42,562 nt of DNA from CAZLHO01 sp964559455. GTDB lineage: Bacteria; Krumholzibacteriota; Krumholzibacteriia; LZORAL124-64-63. Location: positions 1 to 42,562 of the forward strand of contig CAZLHO010000023.1 in the NCBI GenBank assembly GCA_964559455.1, read 5' to 3'. Numbering within the stretch: position 1 is the first letter of the stretch; each line of letters starts with the position of its first letter. This document shows, in pieces, positions 1-8,560 of this stretch. The notes under the pieces were generated by a model that saw nothing but the letters and a program-made list of their open reading frames with translations, was not told the origin of the DNA and did not search any database. The position numbers were made by a program, and so were the translations under genes.

Positions 1-2371
1 GTCCGGCGTCGGCCAGGTCCGTGCCGGCGGCGACGTCCGTGAACCCGCCGCCGCCGTCGTTGCGCAGCAGCCTGTTCGCGGACTCGCTGCTGACCAGATA
101 GAGGTCCAGGTCGCCGTCGTTGTCATAGTCGCCCCAGGCGACGCCGGTGCCAATTCCGGGGTCGGCCAGATCGCCGGTCGCCACGTCGGTCCAGCCGACG
201 AACGGCACGTAGCCGCCGATACTCCGTTCCGTGCCGAACGGCGAGCCGACGAAGGCCCCGTCGATCGCCTGCACCGACCAGTGGACCGAGTCCTGGCCCG
301 CGGACAGGTCGATCGTCCAGGACGTGTTCTGCTGGGCGTTGCCCGGGCCCGTTACCTGACGGTGCCCCGTGGCGTCGTCGGCCATGGCGGCCATGATCTC
401 GCTGCCGCCGCGGGTCGTGCCCAGGCGCAGGTTGTAGGAAAGGCCCGCAGCCGGCGTCTGGGCGTCGGTCGTCGCATCCCAGCCCACGGTCAGCCGGTTG
501 TCGACGACGACGGCCGACAGATTCGCGGGCGGCGCGGGCGGCGTGTTGGCGGGCGCCCGGTCGTTGCGATACAGTCGGGTCACGCGTCCGCTCGCGCCGT
601 AGCCGCAGAGCAGGAGATCCAGGTCGCCGTCGTCGTCGTAGTCGCCCCAGGCGACCGAGCAGCGATCGACCGGCTCCAGGCCGGCGTCGATATCCACGAA
701 CCGGCCGAGACCTACCCCGGCGACTCCGTCGTTGCGGTACACCCGCGCGTAGGTCTCGGCCGGGTAGTCGTCCTCGCCCGCCATCGCCAGGTCCAGGTCG
801 CCGTCGTTGTCGTAGTCGCCCCACGCCGCGGAGCCCCAGGATGCGAGCCCCGGCAGGGAGATGACCCAATGGAACGTGCCGCCGTCGTTGCGATAGATGC
901 GGGAATCGTTCAGGCTGGACAGCATCAGGTCCAGGTCGCCGTCCGCATCGTAGTCGCCCCATCCGGCCGACCGAAAAAACGCATTCGACAAGAATCCGCT
1001 ATCGATGAAGCTCCCTCCGTTGTTCTCGTAGATGCGGGCCGTATTGAGGGACTCCCCTAATCCCGTCAACAGGATATCCAGATCACCGTCGTTGTCATAG
1101 TCCGCCCAGGCCGCCATGCCCTGGGCGACGGCCTCGTCGATCGCGTTGGGCAGGGGAGTGAAGGCCTCGCCGTCGTTGCGATAGATAGTCGTCACCCGCC
1201 CGGACTCGCCGTGGCCGCAGAGCAGGATGTCCAAGTCGCCGTCGTTGTCGTAGTCCCCCCAGTCCGCGGCACTCGAGTACACGCCTTCCAGTTCGGCGCC
1301 GCTGTCGACGAAGACGCCCGAATCGTTGCGGTACAGCAGAGAAACAGGAACGTTATCGACAGACATGCCGGTCAGAAGTATGTCCAGGTCGCCGTCGTTG
1401 TCGTAGTCCCCCCAGTCCACCGTCCCCGATCCCCCCATGCGTGGCAGGTGGGCGACATCCGTGAAGACGCCGGCGTCGTTGCTCAGGAGCGTGGTGAAAC
1501 CGGTCTCGACTTCCCCCGCCATCAGGATGTCCAGATCGCCGTCGCCGTCGTAGTCGCCCCAGGCGACCGAGCTGTAGTAGTTGCCCGGCAAACCAGCTTC
1601 GACGTCGGTGAAGATGATCTGGCCGTCGATGGCGGCGGTTTGCAGCACCCCGATCTCCGCCGGCGTCAGCACCCGATTCCAGATCCCCACGTCGTCGATC
1701 CAGCCGTCGAAGAAGCGGTCGTTCCCGTCGCGGTAGGTGCCGATGTTCAGGCCGGCGGTGTCGGACAGAGGATTGCTCGAGTCCAGGGTGCCGACCTGGA
1801 TCCCGTTGCGGTAGATCGTGTGCAGGGACGCCGAGGCGTCGTAGGTGACGATGAGGTTGTTCCAGAGGTCCTCGTCGTGGCTGTGGTCGAAACGCTCGAA
1901 CTCGTATCCGCCGGGCCACTCCGTGTAGACTTCCCCCAGCGTGTCGAGGCCGTCGCCGTCCTCGTTCCGCAGTCCGTACGAGATCGAGACGGTCGGCTTG
2001 GATTCCAGGATGAACTGGCGGTGGCTCGCTCCCACGCTGAGGCTCGTCCAGTTCGCCCTGTACCACACCGAGTAGCTATGGTCCAGTCCGGGGGTGATCA
2101 CGGGAGTGCCGACCGACAGATACTGGGAACTGCTTCCAATGAAGCGGGCGGCTCCGCCGAAGCGGCCGGCGGTCGCCTCGACCTCGACGCCGTTGATCGG
2201 GGTGGCATCGAATGCCGTTCCCCCTGTCGTGGCTGTGAAATCGTGGTCGAAACACCAACTGGCCACCAGGCCGTCGGTGAGTTCGGCTTGAGAATCCTGG
2301 GCCATCGTCAGCGCGGCAAGGATCGTCAAAGCGCAGCAGAAGAAGCGCGTGTGAGGTCGAGGAATGGACAT
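1..2371 (-). CDS. Secreted LamG-like / FG-GAP (VCBS) repeat protein, 3' end outside window
   Basis: Reading the minus strand from the ATG at 2371 gives about 790 codons without a stop up to the window edge, so the C-terminus is missing. A ribosome site (AAGGGGGGAG) lies just upstream. Residues 1 to about 30 look like a signal peptide. Residues about 35-250 resemble a LamG/concanavalin-type domain ('LVASWCFDHDF', 'YRNGIQVGTLDSSN', 'FFDGWIDDVGIWNRVL'). From residue about 269 come seven FG-GAP/VCBS repeats with a WGDYDNDGDLDILL core, whose Asp-rich loop is a known calcium-binding pattern. A fibronectin-III-like segment then starts 'PPAPPANLSAVVVDNRLTVGW' in spirit, followed by an eighth FG-GAP repeat near residue 745. 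It is probably an exported, multi-repeat propeller-like surface protein. A sorting domain is expected beyond the edge but cannot be seen. Confidence 0.85.
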   Translation of the reverse strand, partial: MSIPRPHTRFFCCALTILAALTMAQDSQAELTDGLVASWCFDHDFTATTGGTAFDATPINGVEVEATAGRFGGAARFIGSSSQYLSVGTPVITPGLDHSYSVWYRANWTSLSVGASHRQFILESKPTVSISYGLRNEDGDGLDTLGEVYTEWPGGYEFERFDHSHDEDLWNNLIVTYDASASLHTIYRNGIQVGTLDSSNPLSDTAGLNIGTYRDGNDRFFDGWIDDVGIWNRVLTPAEIGVLQTAAIDGQIIFTDVEAGLPGNYYSSVAWGDYDGDGDLDILMAGEVETGFTTLLSNDAGVFTDVAHLPRMGGSGTVDWGDYDNDGDLDILLTGMSVDNVPVSLLYRNDSGVFVDSGAELEGVYSSAADWGDYDNDGDLDILLCGHGESGRVTTIYRNDGEAFTPLPNAIDEAVAQGMAAWADYDNDGDLDILLTGLGESLNTARIYENNGGSFIDSGFLSNAFFRSAGWGDYDADGDLDLMLSSLNDSRIYRNDGGTFHWVISLPGLASWGSAAWGDYDNDGDLDLAMAGEDDYPAETYARVYRNDGVAGVGLGRFVDIDAGLEPVDRCSVAWGDYDDDGDLDLLLCGYGASGRVTRLYRNDRAPANTPPAPPANLSAVVVDNRLTVGWDATTDAQTPAAGLSYNLRLGTTRGGSEIMAAMADDATGHRQVTGPGNAQQNTSWTIDLSAGQDSVHWSVQAIDGAFVGSPFGTERSIGGYVPFVGWTDVATGDLADPGIGTGVAWGDYDNDGDLDLYLVSSESANRLLRNDGGGGFTDVAAGTDLADAG

Positions 2372-2540
2372 CGGCTCCCCCCTTGAGAAGATCATCAGAG
2401 TCGATGCGATTGGGATTACGATCCGCAAAACCTATATTCGGAGTCGATTGATGATTATCAGGTCCGATTTGATGAGTGGATATTATCATGTTTACCGACT
2501 CGAAATCTAGGCGATTCGACGAGTGCATCGTCTTGTCCGC

Positions 2541-2712
2541 CGTCCGGCTGGTGCGGACGGTGCTGGAGGGGGAGATGCGGTCCGCGGGCCGCCAGGGCGC
2601 GGAGTGGGACGGCCGGGACGGCGCAGGCCGGACGGCGCCGTCGGGCGTCTACTTCTACCGGCTGGAAGCCGGAGCGGACGCCGACCTGGGCCGGATGCTG
2701 CTGCTGAAGTAG
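2541..2712 (+). pseudogene. Orphan C-terminal sorting-domain fragment (repeat copy R1, coding part)
   Basis: About 57 codons match the last part of the sorting domain of the LVIVD protein at 8847-12059: RLVRTVLEGE, a GRQ...WDGRDGAGRTAPSG core, GVYFYRLEAG and the terminal DLGRMLLLK with stop. Nothing upstream supplies a passenger domain or the NPFNP segment; an open frame continues to an ATG at 2476 but its first 20 or so codons resemble nothing. It is best read as the 3' remnant of a lost or recombined secreted-protein gene, not as a working gene. DNA identity to the copy at 11890-12059 is high by eye and continues past the stop codon. Confidence 0.7.
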
Positions 2713-2836
2713 ACCCGGCCGTCGCGGGTGAACGACAACTCTGGGCCACGACGCATAGCCCGCGTCGCATACGGTCCCATAGAGGGTGCCAGATCAAGAA
2801 GCGGGCCGTCCCATCGGAGGCGGCCCGCTTGCGTTG
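2713..2836 (+). repeat. Dispersed 3' repeat, copy R1 (tail after the orphan sorting domain)
   Basis: This stretch shares with 5366-5482, 8582-8700 and 12060-12183 the ordered blocks ACCCGxCCGTCGCGGGTGAA, CGCGTCGCATACxGxCCC, AGAGGGTGCCAGATCA and a terminal GC hairpin. It follows directly on the stop codon of the orphan sorting-domain fragment. The rest of the 2372-3028 intergenic region (2372-2540 and 2837-3028) shows nothing beyond an AT-richer stretch, likely promoter DNA for the minus-strand gene ending at 2371. Confidence 0.7.
2799..2830 (+). terminator. GC-rich hairpin of repeat R1
   Basis: AAGCGGGCCG and CGGCCCGCTT form a 10-bp perfect stem with a loop of about 12 nt. There is no strong T-run, so terminator activity is plausible rather than certain. 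Confidence 0.5.
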
Positions 2837-3028
2837 CCTGGTCCCCGACGGCTCCCGGAAATGTGACGAGATGGCGGGCGGGGGCGGCCGACCGGCGAGT
2901 CGCGCAACCCGTTCGAGCGGGAATTCGTAACGCCTCTGCGGAGAGCCCGCACGAGATCGGGCGGCCCGCTGTTTCTCCCGACCGGTTCACCCCGCGCCCG
3001 GAGGGTGGGCAGACCAAGGAGCACTGAA

Positions 3029-3925
3029 ATGACGATAAAAGTCCTGCTGGCCTTCCTGCTGGCCTTTTCGGCAGTGAACGCCCACCCCCGGACGACATCC
3101 TCCGCCGTGCTTTCCGGCCCTTATCTCGGCCAGGAGCCCCCCGGCAGTGTTCCGGAGATTTTCGGGCCGGGCGTCATCTCGGTCGAGGCGAACTTCGAAC
3201 ACAGCGCCGCGGTCTTCTCGCCGGACGGCGACGAGGTGTTCTGGTGCACCAACGTCGGCTGGTATTCCGGAGAAGGACGGCAGGGAATGCTCCGGCTGTA
3301 TTTCATGAAGCAGGTCGACGGCAACTGGACGGAGCCCCGGCCCGCTCCCTTCGCGGCTGATGTCCGGGCGGAGCGGCCGGTCTTTTCTCCCGACGGCAAA
3401 TCCCTTTATTTCGAAGCGTTCGCCGCTTCAGGTCGCGAAGACGATGTCGACATCTTCGTCGTCCACAGAACCCCCGGCGGCTGGTCCGATCCCGTGCCTG
3501 TCTCGCCGTTCATCAACACGGCCGCCGTCGAGCGCCTCCATTGCGTGACGGCCGACGGGTCGATGTATTTCACGCGAAACCTCCTGCGACCCGACGAGGA
3601 GATCTTCGTCTCCAGGTTCGTGGACGGCGCCTTTACCGTGCCGGAAACGCTGGGGCGCCCCTTCAACTCCGAAGATCCGGAACTGGCCTTCGCCATCGGG
3701 CCGGACGAGGATTACATCCTGGTCTCGACCGTCAACGCCGAACGCACCTCCTCGAGCCTCTTCATCACCTACCGGAGGCCTGACGGCACCTGGACCGAGA
3801 GAATCAAGACACCGTATTACTGCGGCGGTTTTCTGGCCCTTTCACCGGACAGCAACTACCTGTTCATGCTCACCGAGGACATCTACTGGGTTGACACGTC
3901 GTTCGTGGAAAGGCTCCGGCCCTGA
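3029..3925 (+). CDS. Exported PD40 (TolB-like) beta-propeller protein
   Basis: A 298-residue product. The ATG at 3029 is preferred over an earlier in-frame start because AAGGAG sits 7 nt upstream and it begins a clean signal peptide (MTIKVLLAFLLAFSAVNA). The body carries PD40-type blades: 'FSPDGDEVFWC', 'FSPDGKSLYFEAF', 'VTADGSMYFTRN', 'LSPDSNYLFML'. Such domains act as periplasmic or surface propeller scaffolds. No enzymatic motif was seen, so the role is unknown. It has its own ribosome site and is followed 145 bp later by another propeller gene on the same strand. Confidence 0.85.
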   Translation: MTIKVLLAFLLAFSAVNAHPRTTSSAVLSGPYLGQEPPGSVPEIFGPGVISVEANFEHSAAVFSPDGDEVFWCTNVGWYSGEGRQGMLRLYFMKQVDGNWTEPRPAPFAADVRAERPVFSPDGKSLYFEAFAASGREDDVDIFVVHRTPGGWSDPVPVSPFINTAAVERLHCVTADGSMYFTRNLLRPDEEIFVSRFVDGAFTVPETLGRPFNSEDPELAFAIGPDEDYILVSTVNAERTSSSLFITYRRPDGTWTERIKTPYYCGGFLALSPDSNYLFMLTEDIYWVDTSFVERLRP

Positions 3926-4070
3926 TTCGGGGCGCCGGCGACGCTATGTGTCCCGCGGCGGGGAAGCCTGATCTTCAGGTGAATGGCCGCCGGCCAGAGG
4001 AGGGAACATCTCCCGAGCTCATGCGTCATGATCATGTCGCCCGCCTTGCGAATTCCCGGAGGACGATACC

Positions 4071-5333
4071 ATGCGAATCTTCAGGATATTCCGCATCGCC
4101 GCCTGCGCGGCGCTGCTCCTGCTCCCGTGCCCGAACCGGCACGCCCATGCCGGCGAGGTCGTCACCGTCGACGGGATCCCGCACGTCCGCAACGCTGCCG
4201 TGCCGCCGGACGGCGCGCGCACCGTTCGCCTGGAGGAACTCTGGCGGGCCGGCGGCGAGGAAGACGACGTCTTCTTCGGCCTTATCACGAAGGTGCTGGA
4301 CGACGAGGACGGAAACATCTACATCCTCGACGTCCAGCTCGCCGAGGTGCAGGTCTACTCACCCGACGGCGAGCACCTCAAGACGCTCTTCCGCGCAGGG
4401 GATGGTCCGGGCGAAGTGAGGCAACCGCGCGACATGGTCCTGCTCGACGACGGGACCGTCGGCGTGATCCGCGAGATTCCCGGCGCGCTGATCCGGGTTG
4501 ACCGGAACAACGTCCCGGCCTCGAACATCGAATTCCGCAATTCGAACGAGAAGGGGTTTCTCATCGTCGACAGCGGTTTTGCCGGCGGCGGGACGCTCGT
4601 CGCGGCCGGCACCTATACCGGAGAGCAGCCGGAGGATGGCGTGCAGAACCGCATCAACTACCTGAGCATCTTCTCGTCCGACGGCGAGGAATTGCACCGC
4701 CTGTTCGAACAACACAACCGCCGGGACTTCAACAATTTCATCGTCCACGAGAATCTCGATCTGCCGGTCTTCTTCTGGTCCAATTGTGTCAGCGCCGACG
4801 GGCGGGTCTATACGGCGCCGCACTACGATCGCTACGCGGTCGAGGTCTACTCGCCGCAGGGCGAACTCGAGCGCGTCGTCGAGCGTGAATACGAACATTA
4901 CAGACGTGACCGGGCCGACCGGCAGCGCGTCTACGGCGCCATTGAAAGCGTCACCCGCGGCGCCGACATCGAGATCGGCATCGAAATCGAGGAGAACGCT
5001 CCCGACATCCTCGCCATGCAGCATGGCGTGCGGGTGCGCGAGGACGGCACCCTGTGGATCCTGCCCAGCCGCGGCGTCCGCGACCAGCCCGACGGCATCA
5101 TGCTCACCTTCGACGTCTTCGACCGCGAGGGCCATTTTACCGAGCAGGTATCCTTCGCCGGCGACAAGGACGGCGTCTGGGACGGCTTCTTCTTCGTCGG
5201 TTCCGACCGCGTCGTCATCGTCACCGGCCACGTCGAGGCGATCTTCGCCCAGTATGGCGGCGGCGCGAACACCTACGAAGGTGACGGGGACGGGTCCGCC
5301 ATGGACGTCATCTGTTACCGAATTGTGGAGTGA
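4071..5333 (+). CDS. 6-bladed beta-propeller exported protein
   Basis: A 420-residue product starting at an ATG preceded by CCGGAGGA. Residues 1 to about 27 form a signal peptide ending AHA. The mature part has the features of the 6-bladed beta-propeller / NHL-like family: 'VRLEELWRAGGEEDD', 'VLDDEDGNIYILD', 'VYSPDGEHLKTL', 'GDGPGEVRQPRDMVLLDDG'. A paralogue with the same order of motifs lies at 14692-15891 on the other strand. The function is unknown; family members are often outer-membrane-associated or secreted. The stop codon lies 2 nt before the start of repeat copy R2 (5336), as if a recombination event had joined the two. Confidence 0.85.
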   Translation: MRIFRIFRIAACAALLLLPCPNRHAHAGEVVTVDGIPHVRNAAVPPDGARTVRLEELWRAGGEEDDVFFGLITKVLDDEDGNIYILDVQLAEVQVYSPDGEHLKTLFRAGDGPGEVRQPRDMVLLDDGTVGVIREIPGALIRVDRNNVPASNIEFRNSNEKGFLIVDSGFAGGGTLVAAGTYTGEQPEDGVQNRINYLSIFSSDGEELHRLFEQHNRRDFNNFIVHENLDLPVFFWSNCVSADGRVYTAPHYDRYAVEVYSPQGELERVVEREYEHYRRDRADRQRVYGAIESVTRGADIEIGIEIEENAPDILAMQHGVRVREDGTLWILPSRGVRDQPDGIMLTFDVFDREGHFTEQVSFAGDKDGVWDGFFFVGSDRVVIVTGHVEAIFAQYGGGANTYEGDGDGSAMDVICYRIVE

Positions 5334-5335
5334 GC

Positions 5336-5482
5336 GACTTGGGCCGCATGCTCCTGCTGAAGTAGACCCGCCCGTCCCGGGTGAACGACGCCTCCGGCCC
5401 CCGGCTCACCGCCCGCGTCGCATACGGCCCCATAGGGGGTACCAGTTCAGGAAGCGGCCGTCCCTTTGGGGGCGGCCCGCCT
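5336..5482 (+). repeat. Dispersed 3' repeat, copy R2 (orphan)
   Basis: Starts with 30 nt that would encode DLGRMLLLK plus stop, in a frame unrelated to the gene that ends at 5333, then the shared tail blocks (ACCCGCCCGTC, CGCGTCGCATACGGCCCCATAG, GGTACCAGTTCAGGAAGC) and a hairpin. One G is missing from the left hairpin arm compared with other copies, so the stem is imperfect. No sorting domain is fused to the upstream gene; only the last nine codons survive. The remainder of the intergenic stretch to 5734 shows no further feature. Confidence 0.7.
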
Positions 5483-5734
5483 TCCGCTCCCTGCCGCCGC
5501 GCCGGTTCTCGGGTTCCGGGTTGTCTGGGCAGGATCGCGACAATTTTCCGGGAAACCATTCCTTAGCATGGCCAGTATAAGATCAGGCGCTGTGTTTCCC
5601 GGGAAGCGCAGCCGGAAGTGTCGGGGCTTCCCGGTTCCGCTTGTCGTCCCGGGTTCCCAAAGGAACGCGACGAACCGCGGCCTGGCGTTTCGAGCCGGGG
5701 CAAGCCGCCGTCAGTGGCTTATTCAAGGGAGACG

Positions 5735-6680
5735 ATGATGAAGAACAGACTGTATGGCCCCCTGGTGCTCNNNNNNNNNNNNNNNNNNNNNNNNNNNNNN
5801 NNNNNNNNNNNNNNNNNNNNNNNNNNNNNNNNNNNNNNNNNNNNNNNNNNNNNNNNNNNNNNNNNNNNNNACGGCGGCGCCGGTGCGCATCACCAGCGGT
5901 CCGGGGGGCGAGTTCGAGCCCCAGTGGTCGCCCGACGGGTCGAAGCTGTCGTACGGGTCGGGCGCGATGGGTGATCAGAACGTGGCGATCATCGACGTGG
6001 AGACGAAGGAGGAGACGCTTCTCACCGAGGGGCTCGGCTTCGTCCACGCCACGACCTGGTCGCCGGACGGTCGCCGCATCGCCTACGTCACGGGCGCCCA
6101 ATCCGGGAACGATTTCGTCAGCCACGTCTTCATCGTGGACGTGGACAGCCGGGAGGTCGAGCAGCTGACGCGCGTGGAGAGCATCGACGGCAGCCCGTCG
6201 TGGTCCCCGGACGGCGCGTCCATCGTATTTCCGTCGGAACGCAGCGGGGCCTTCAACCTCTGGATCCAGCCCGTCGACGGAAGCGAGGCCGCGATGGTGA
6301 CCGATCATCCCGAGCTCGACCACGGGCCGGAATGGTCGCCGGACGGCAAGGCCATCGCCTTCCATTCCCGGCGGAGCGGCAGTTCCAGCATCTGGATCCT
6401 CAACCTGGAGGACGGGGTCCTGACCAGGGTGACGGACGACGAAGGGAACGAGCAGTATCCGGACTGGTCTCCCGACGGCAAGTATCTGGCCTACGACTCC
6501 GACCGATCCGGGAATGCGGACATCTGGATCCAGCCCGTAGCCGGCGGCGAGGCGACCCGGATCACCGACGATCCCGCCATGGACGTGCGCCCCTCGTGGT
6601 CTCCGGACGGCGAGACGTTGGCGTTCTCCTCGGACCGGGCAGGCGGCATGGACGTCTGGGTGGTGGAGGTCCCCCGGTAG
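5735..6680 (+). CDS. TolB-like PD40 repeat protein, interrupted by assembly gap
   Basis: The start is taken at the ATG-ATG pair 5735/5738 (MMKNRLYGPLVL), with AAGGGAG just upstream and a signal-peptide-like beginning. The sequence then enters 100 N. After the gap the reading frame to the stop at 6678-6680 differs from the starting frame, which is expected if the N run is a placeholder of arbitrary length. The visible part has six PD40 blades with WSPDGxxIAF cores (PQWSPDG, TTWSPDG, PSWSPDG, PEWSPDG, PDWSPDG, PSWSPDG) and ends DVWVVEVPR, as in the C-terminal propeller of TolB-type proteins. It is probably periplasmic. Whether an N-terminal domain lies in the gap cannot be told. Confidence 0.75.
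5771..5870. other. Assembly gap (100 N)
   Basis: A run of exactly 100 N, the usual placeholder for an unsized scaffold gap. It lies in the 5' part of the PD40 gene. Confidence 0.99.
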
Positions 6681-6704
6681 GAACGGCCGGGATGCAGGGA
6701 TAGT

Positions 6705-6750
6705 GGGTGCCAGTTCAAGGAAGCGGGCCGTCCCCGGTGGGGGCGGCCCG
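6705..6750 (+). terminator. Hairpin after PD40 gene; short form of the dispersed repeat (R5)
   Basis: GGGTGCCAGTTCAAGGAAGC leads into CGGGCCGTCCCC ... GGGGGCGGCCCG, the same hairpin and 5' flank as in R1-R4 but without the first half of the tail. It lies 25-70 bp after the stop of the PD40 gene and is likely its terminator. The space on to 6867 shows nothing else. Confidence 0.6.
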
Positions 6751-6867
6751 TCGCCGTAATGGGCGGCCATGCCTGCTCGATGACCGCGCGCTCCTCTGGA
6801 AATGCCGCGGTGGACTTGCCCCGGTTTGCTAGACACTCAAGGCCCGTTGCTTCATGCGCAGATAATA

Positions 6868-8211
6868 TCAGGGCGAAGCGTCGAGACAGAATTCCCCGAT
6901 CTCCAGGCCGTTCCGCGCCGCCCAGAGGCGCACGAGCTCGGCCTCCTGCTCGTTGGGGTCCCGGTCGTGATGGCCGCAGGCTTGGACCACCACATTCTGC
7001 TTCCTGTCGACTTCGAGGGTCAGCGAGGGCTTGCCGTCGCGGCGAAGCGACCAGATGCTGCATTCGCCCCGTGCGGCCGCGTCGATGTAGACCGCAACAC
7101 AGTGATCCAGGGCCCGGCCTTCGATCACCAGGCCTCGGCCCGTGAGGATCTCCACCATCGTCCAGGTCCCGGAGCCCGCGGTCCGGCCCCCTCGCTTCAC
7201 CGCGACCTCCAGGTGGCCGCCCTCGAGACCGCTGGGGCGAAACGGCGTCCGGCTCTTCCGGCGGAGGCAGGCCCTCTTGTCCCGCTTCTCCGCCCATTCC
7301 TCCAGGCGCCTGCTCCGGTCCCAGGCCTCCCACCCGCGCATGACGGAGCCGACCGTGCGGCCGGAGATCGAGTACTCCCGGTTTTCCCCGTGACAGTGAT
7401 CAAGGTAGGCGACCATCTGCTTCAGCCGACCCGGATCGAGACCCGGCTGTCGGCACATCCAGTGGATCACCGGCGCCCAAAACTCCCAGGGCGCATCGCA
7501 GTAATCGAGCTCCGTGACGGACAGCGTGCTCGCCAGGGCCTCGGAGCCGCCGAAGGCCAGGACGTGTGCGCGGACGATCGCCTGGAACAGGGTGCAGCGG
7601 ACCGGGGCGTTGTAAAACAGGTGGCGCATGCGGCGCGTGAGCGTCGCCGGGAGGCTCCAGTTTTCGATGCAATCGCGAACGCTCTTCCCGGCGGCCAGGG
7701 CGGCGAAGATATCATGCGCACGGTAGTAGCAATCGTCCTGGTAGTTGAGGAACGCCTTCATCAGGAACGCGGGAACGGGATGGAGCACGAGGAGATGATC
7801 GACCAGGGACACCATCTGGGATCGCCATCCATGGCCCGCCGGCCTCCAGTCCTCGAGCTCGCGCTGCCAGGGCAGCCTTGCCAGCCGCCACAATCCCGCC
7901 TCGTTCTTCCGGTTGAGAACCAGCGGCGCACGCTCGAGGATCACGTGGGCGAGCTTCCAGGCCCGGCGGCGACGACGCTTGCTGATACATCGGATACCGA
8001 GGATGCCTACGGCCTCGGCCTCGAGGCGTCGACCTCGCGCGCCGGCGCCGGCCTTCCGAAGGATCCTGTCCGATTCGGCGATCAGCCGCCGATTCCGCAG
8101 CCGCTCGGCTTTGCGCCGGGCGTCGCGCCGCTCCGCGAGTTCGCGACAGCGTTCTCGCCACTCCCTCCGGGGATCGTCCCGATCGGGACGTCCCGACACA
8201 TCCATCCGCAC
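6868..8211 (-). CDS. PcfJ-like domain protein
   Basis: A 447-residue product. The GTG at 8211 has GGAGGTGG 5-12 nt upstream; an ATG two codons later is an alternative. The N-terminal 80 residues are Arg-rich and probably helical. The C-terminal third matches the PcfJ-like pattern: 'GRGLVIEGRALDHCVAVY', 'GECSIWSLRR', 'SLTLEV', 'VVQACGHHDRDPNEQE'. PcfJ was named from a conjugative plasmid of Enterococcus and its biochemical role is not settled; relatives are common on chromosomes and mobile elements. No conjugation or phage genes are visible nearby. Its long upstream spacer holds a hairpin and repeat copy R3. Confidence 0.7.
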   Translation of the reverse strand: MRMDVSGRPDRDDPRREWRERCRELAERRDARRKAERLRNRRLIAESDRILRKAGAGARGRRLEAEAVGILGIRCISKRRRRRAWKLAHVILERAPLVLNRKNEAGLWRLARLPWQRELEDWRPAGHGWRSQMVSLVDHLLVLHPVPAFLMKAFLNYQDDCYYRAHDIFAALAAGKSVRDCIENWSLPATLTRRMRHLFYNAPVRCTLFQAIVRAHVLAFGGSEALASTLSVTELDYCDAPWEFWAPVIHWMCRQPGLDPGRLKQMVAYLDHCHGENREYSISGRTVGSVMRGWEAWDRSRRLEEWAEKRDKRACLRRKSRTPFRPSGLEGGHLEVAVKRGGRTAGSGTWTMVEILTGRGLVIEGRALDHCVAVYIDAAARGECSIWSLRRDGKPSLTLEVDRKQNVVVQACGHHDRDPNEQEAELVRLWAARNGLEIGEFCLDASP

Positions 8212-8350
8212 GGTCCCACCTCCGGTGCAGCGCTCGCAGAAGCGCCACCGTCTCGCCCGGCAGGACTCAGGGGGGATGCTGGTCAGGTATAGCGCGCGCC
8301 CCGCGGCCCGTCGATGAGGTCGCGGTCACGCACGGCGGTCCCGAGCCCGC

Positions 8351-8392
8351 GGGTCAGTTATGTGTAGTTCCTATTTGAACTACAACTGACCC
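8351..8392. repeat. Long inverted repeat (bulged hairpin) in the 8212-8846 spacer
   Basis: GGGTCAGTT, a 4-nt bulge (ATGT), GTAGTTC, a 6-nt loop (CTATTT), then GAACTAC and AACTGACCC. Sixteen base pairs are perfect apart from the bulge. It is AT-richer than its surroundings and has no T-run on either side, so it is not an obvious intrinsic terminator. Confidence 0.7.
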
Positions 8393-8560
8393 GGCGAACC
8401 CGGAGAACTGGGTGGGGAAGTGGATGGACAAGGCGTTCATATCGTTTTCGTTTCCAATCTGGGCATGGGCCATGGCGATGTGATGATCCTAAGCCATGGC
8501 CCTGTCGGTGTGCAACCGAAATGGGACGCCCACCGCCCGCCGCCCGCCGCAGAACCAGCC

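Noticed and set aside
97..1566. Regularly spaced short repeats that might suggest a CRISPR array
   Set aside because: The repeats lie inside an open reading frame, code for FG-GAP cores and have long, protein-coding spacers of unequal length.
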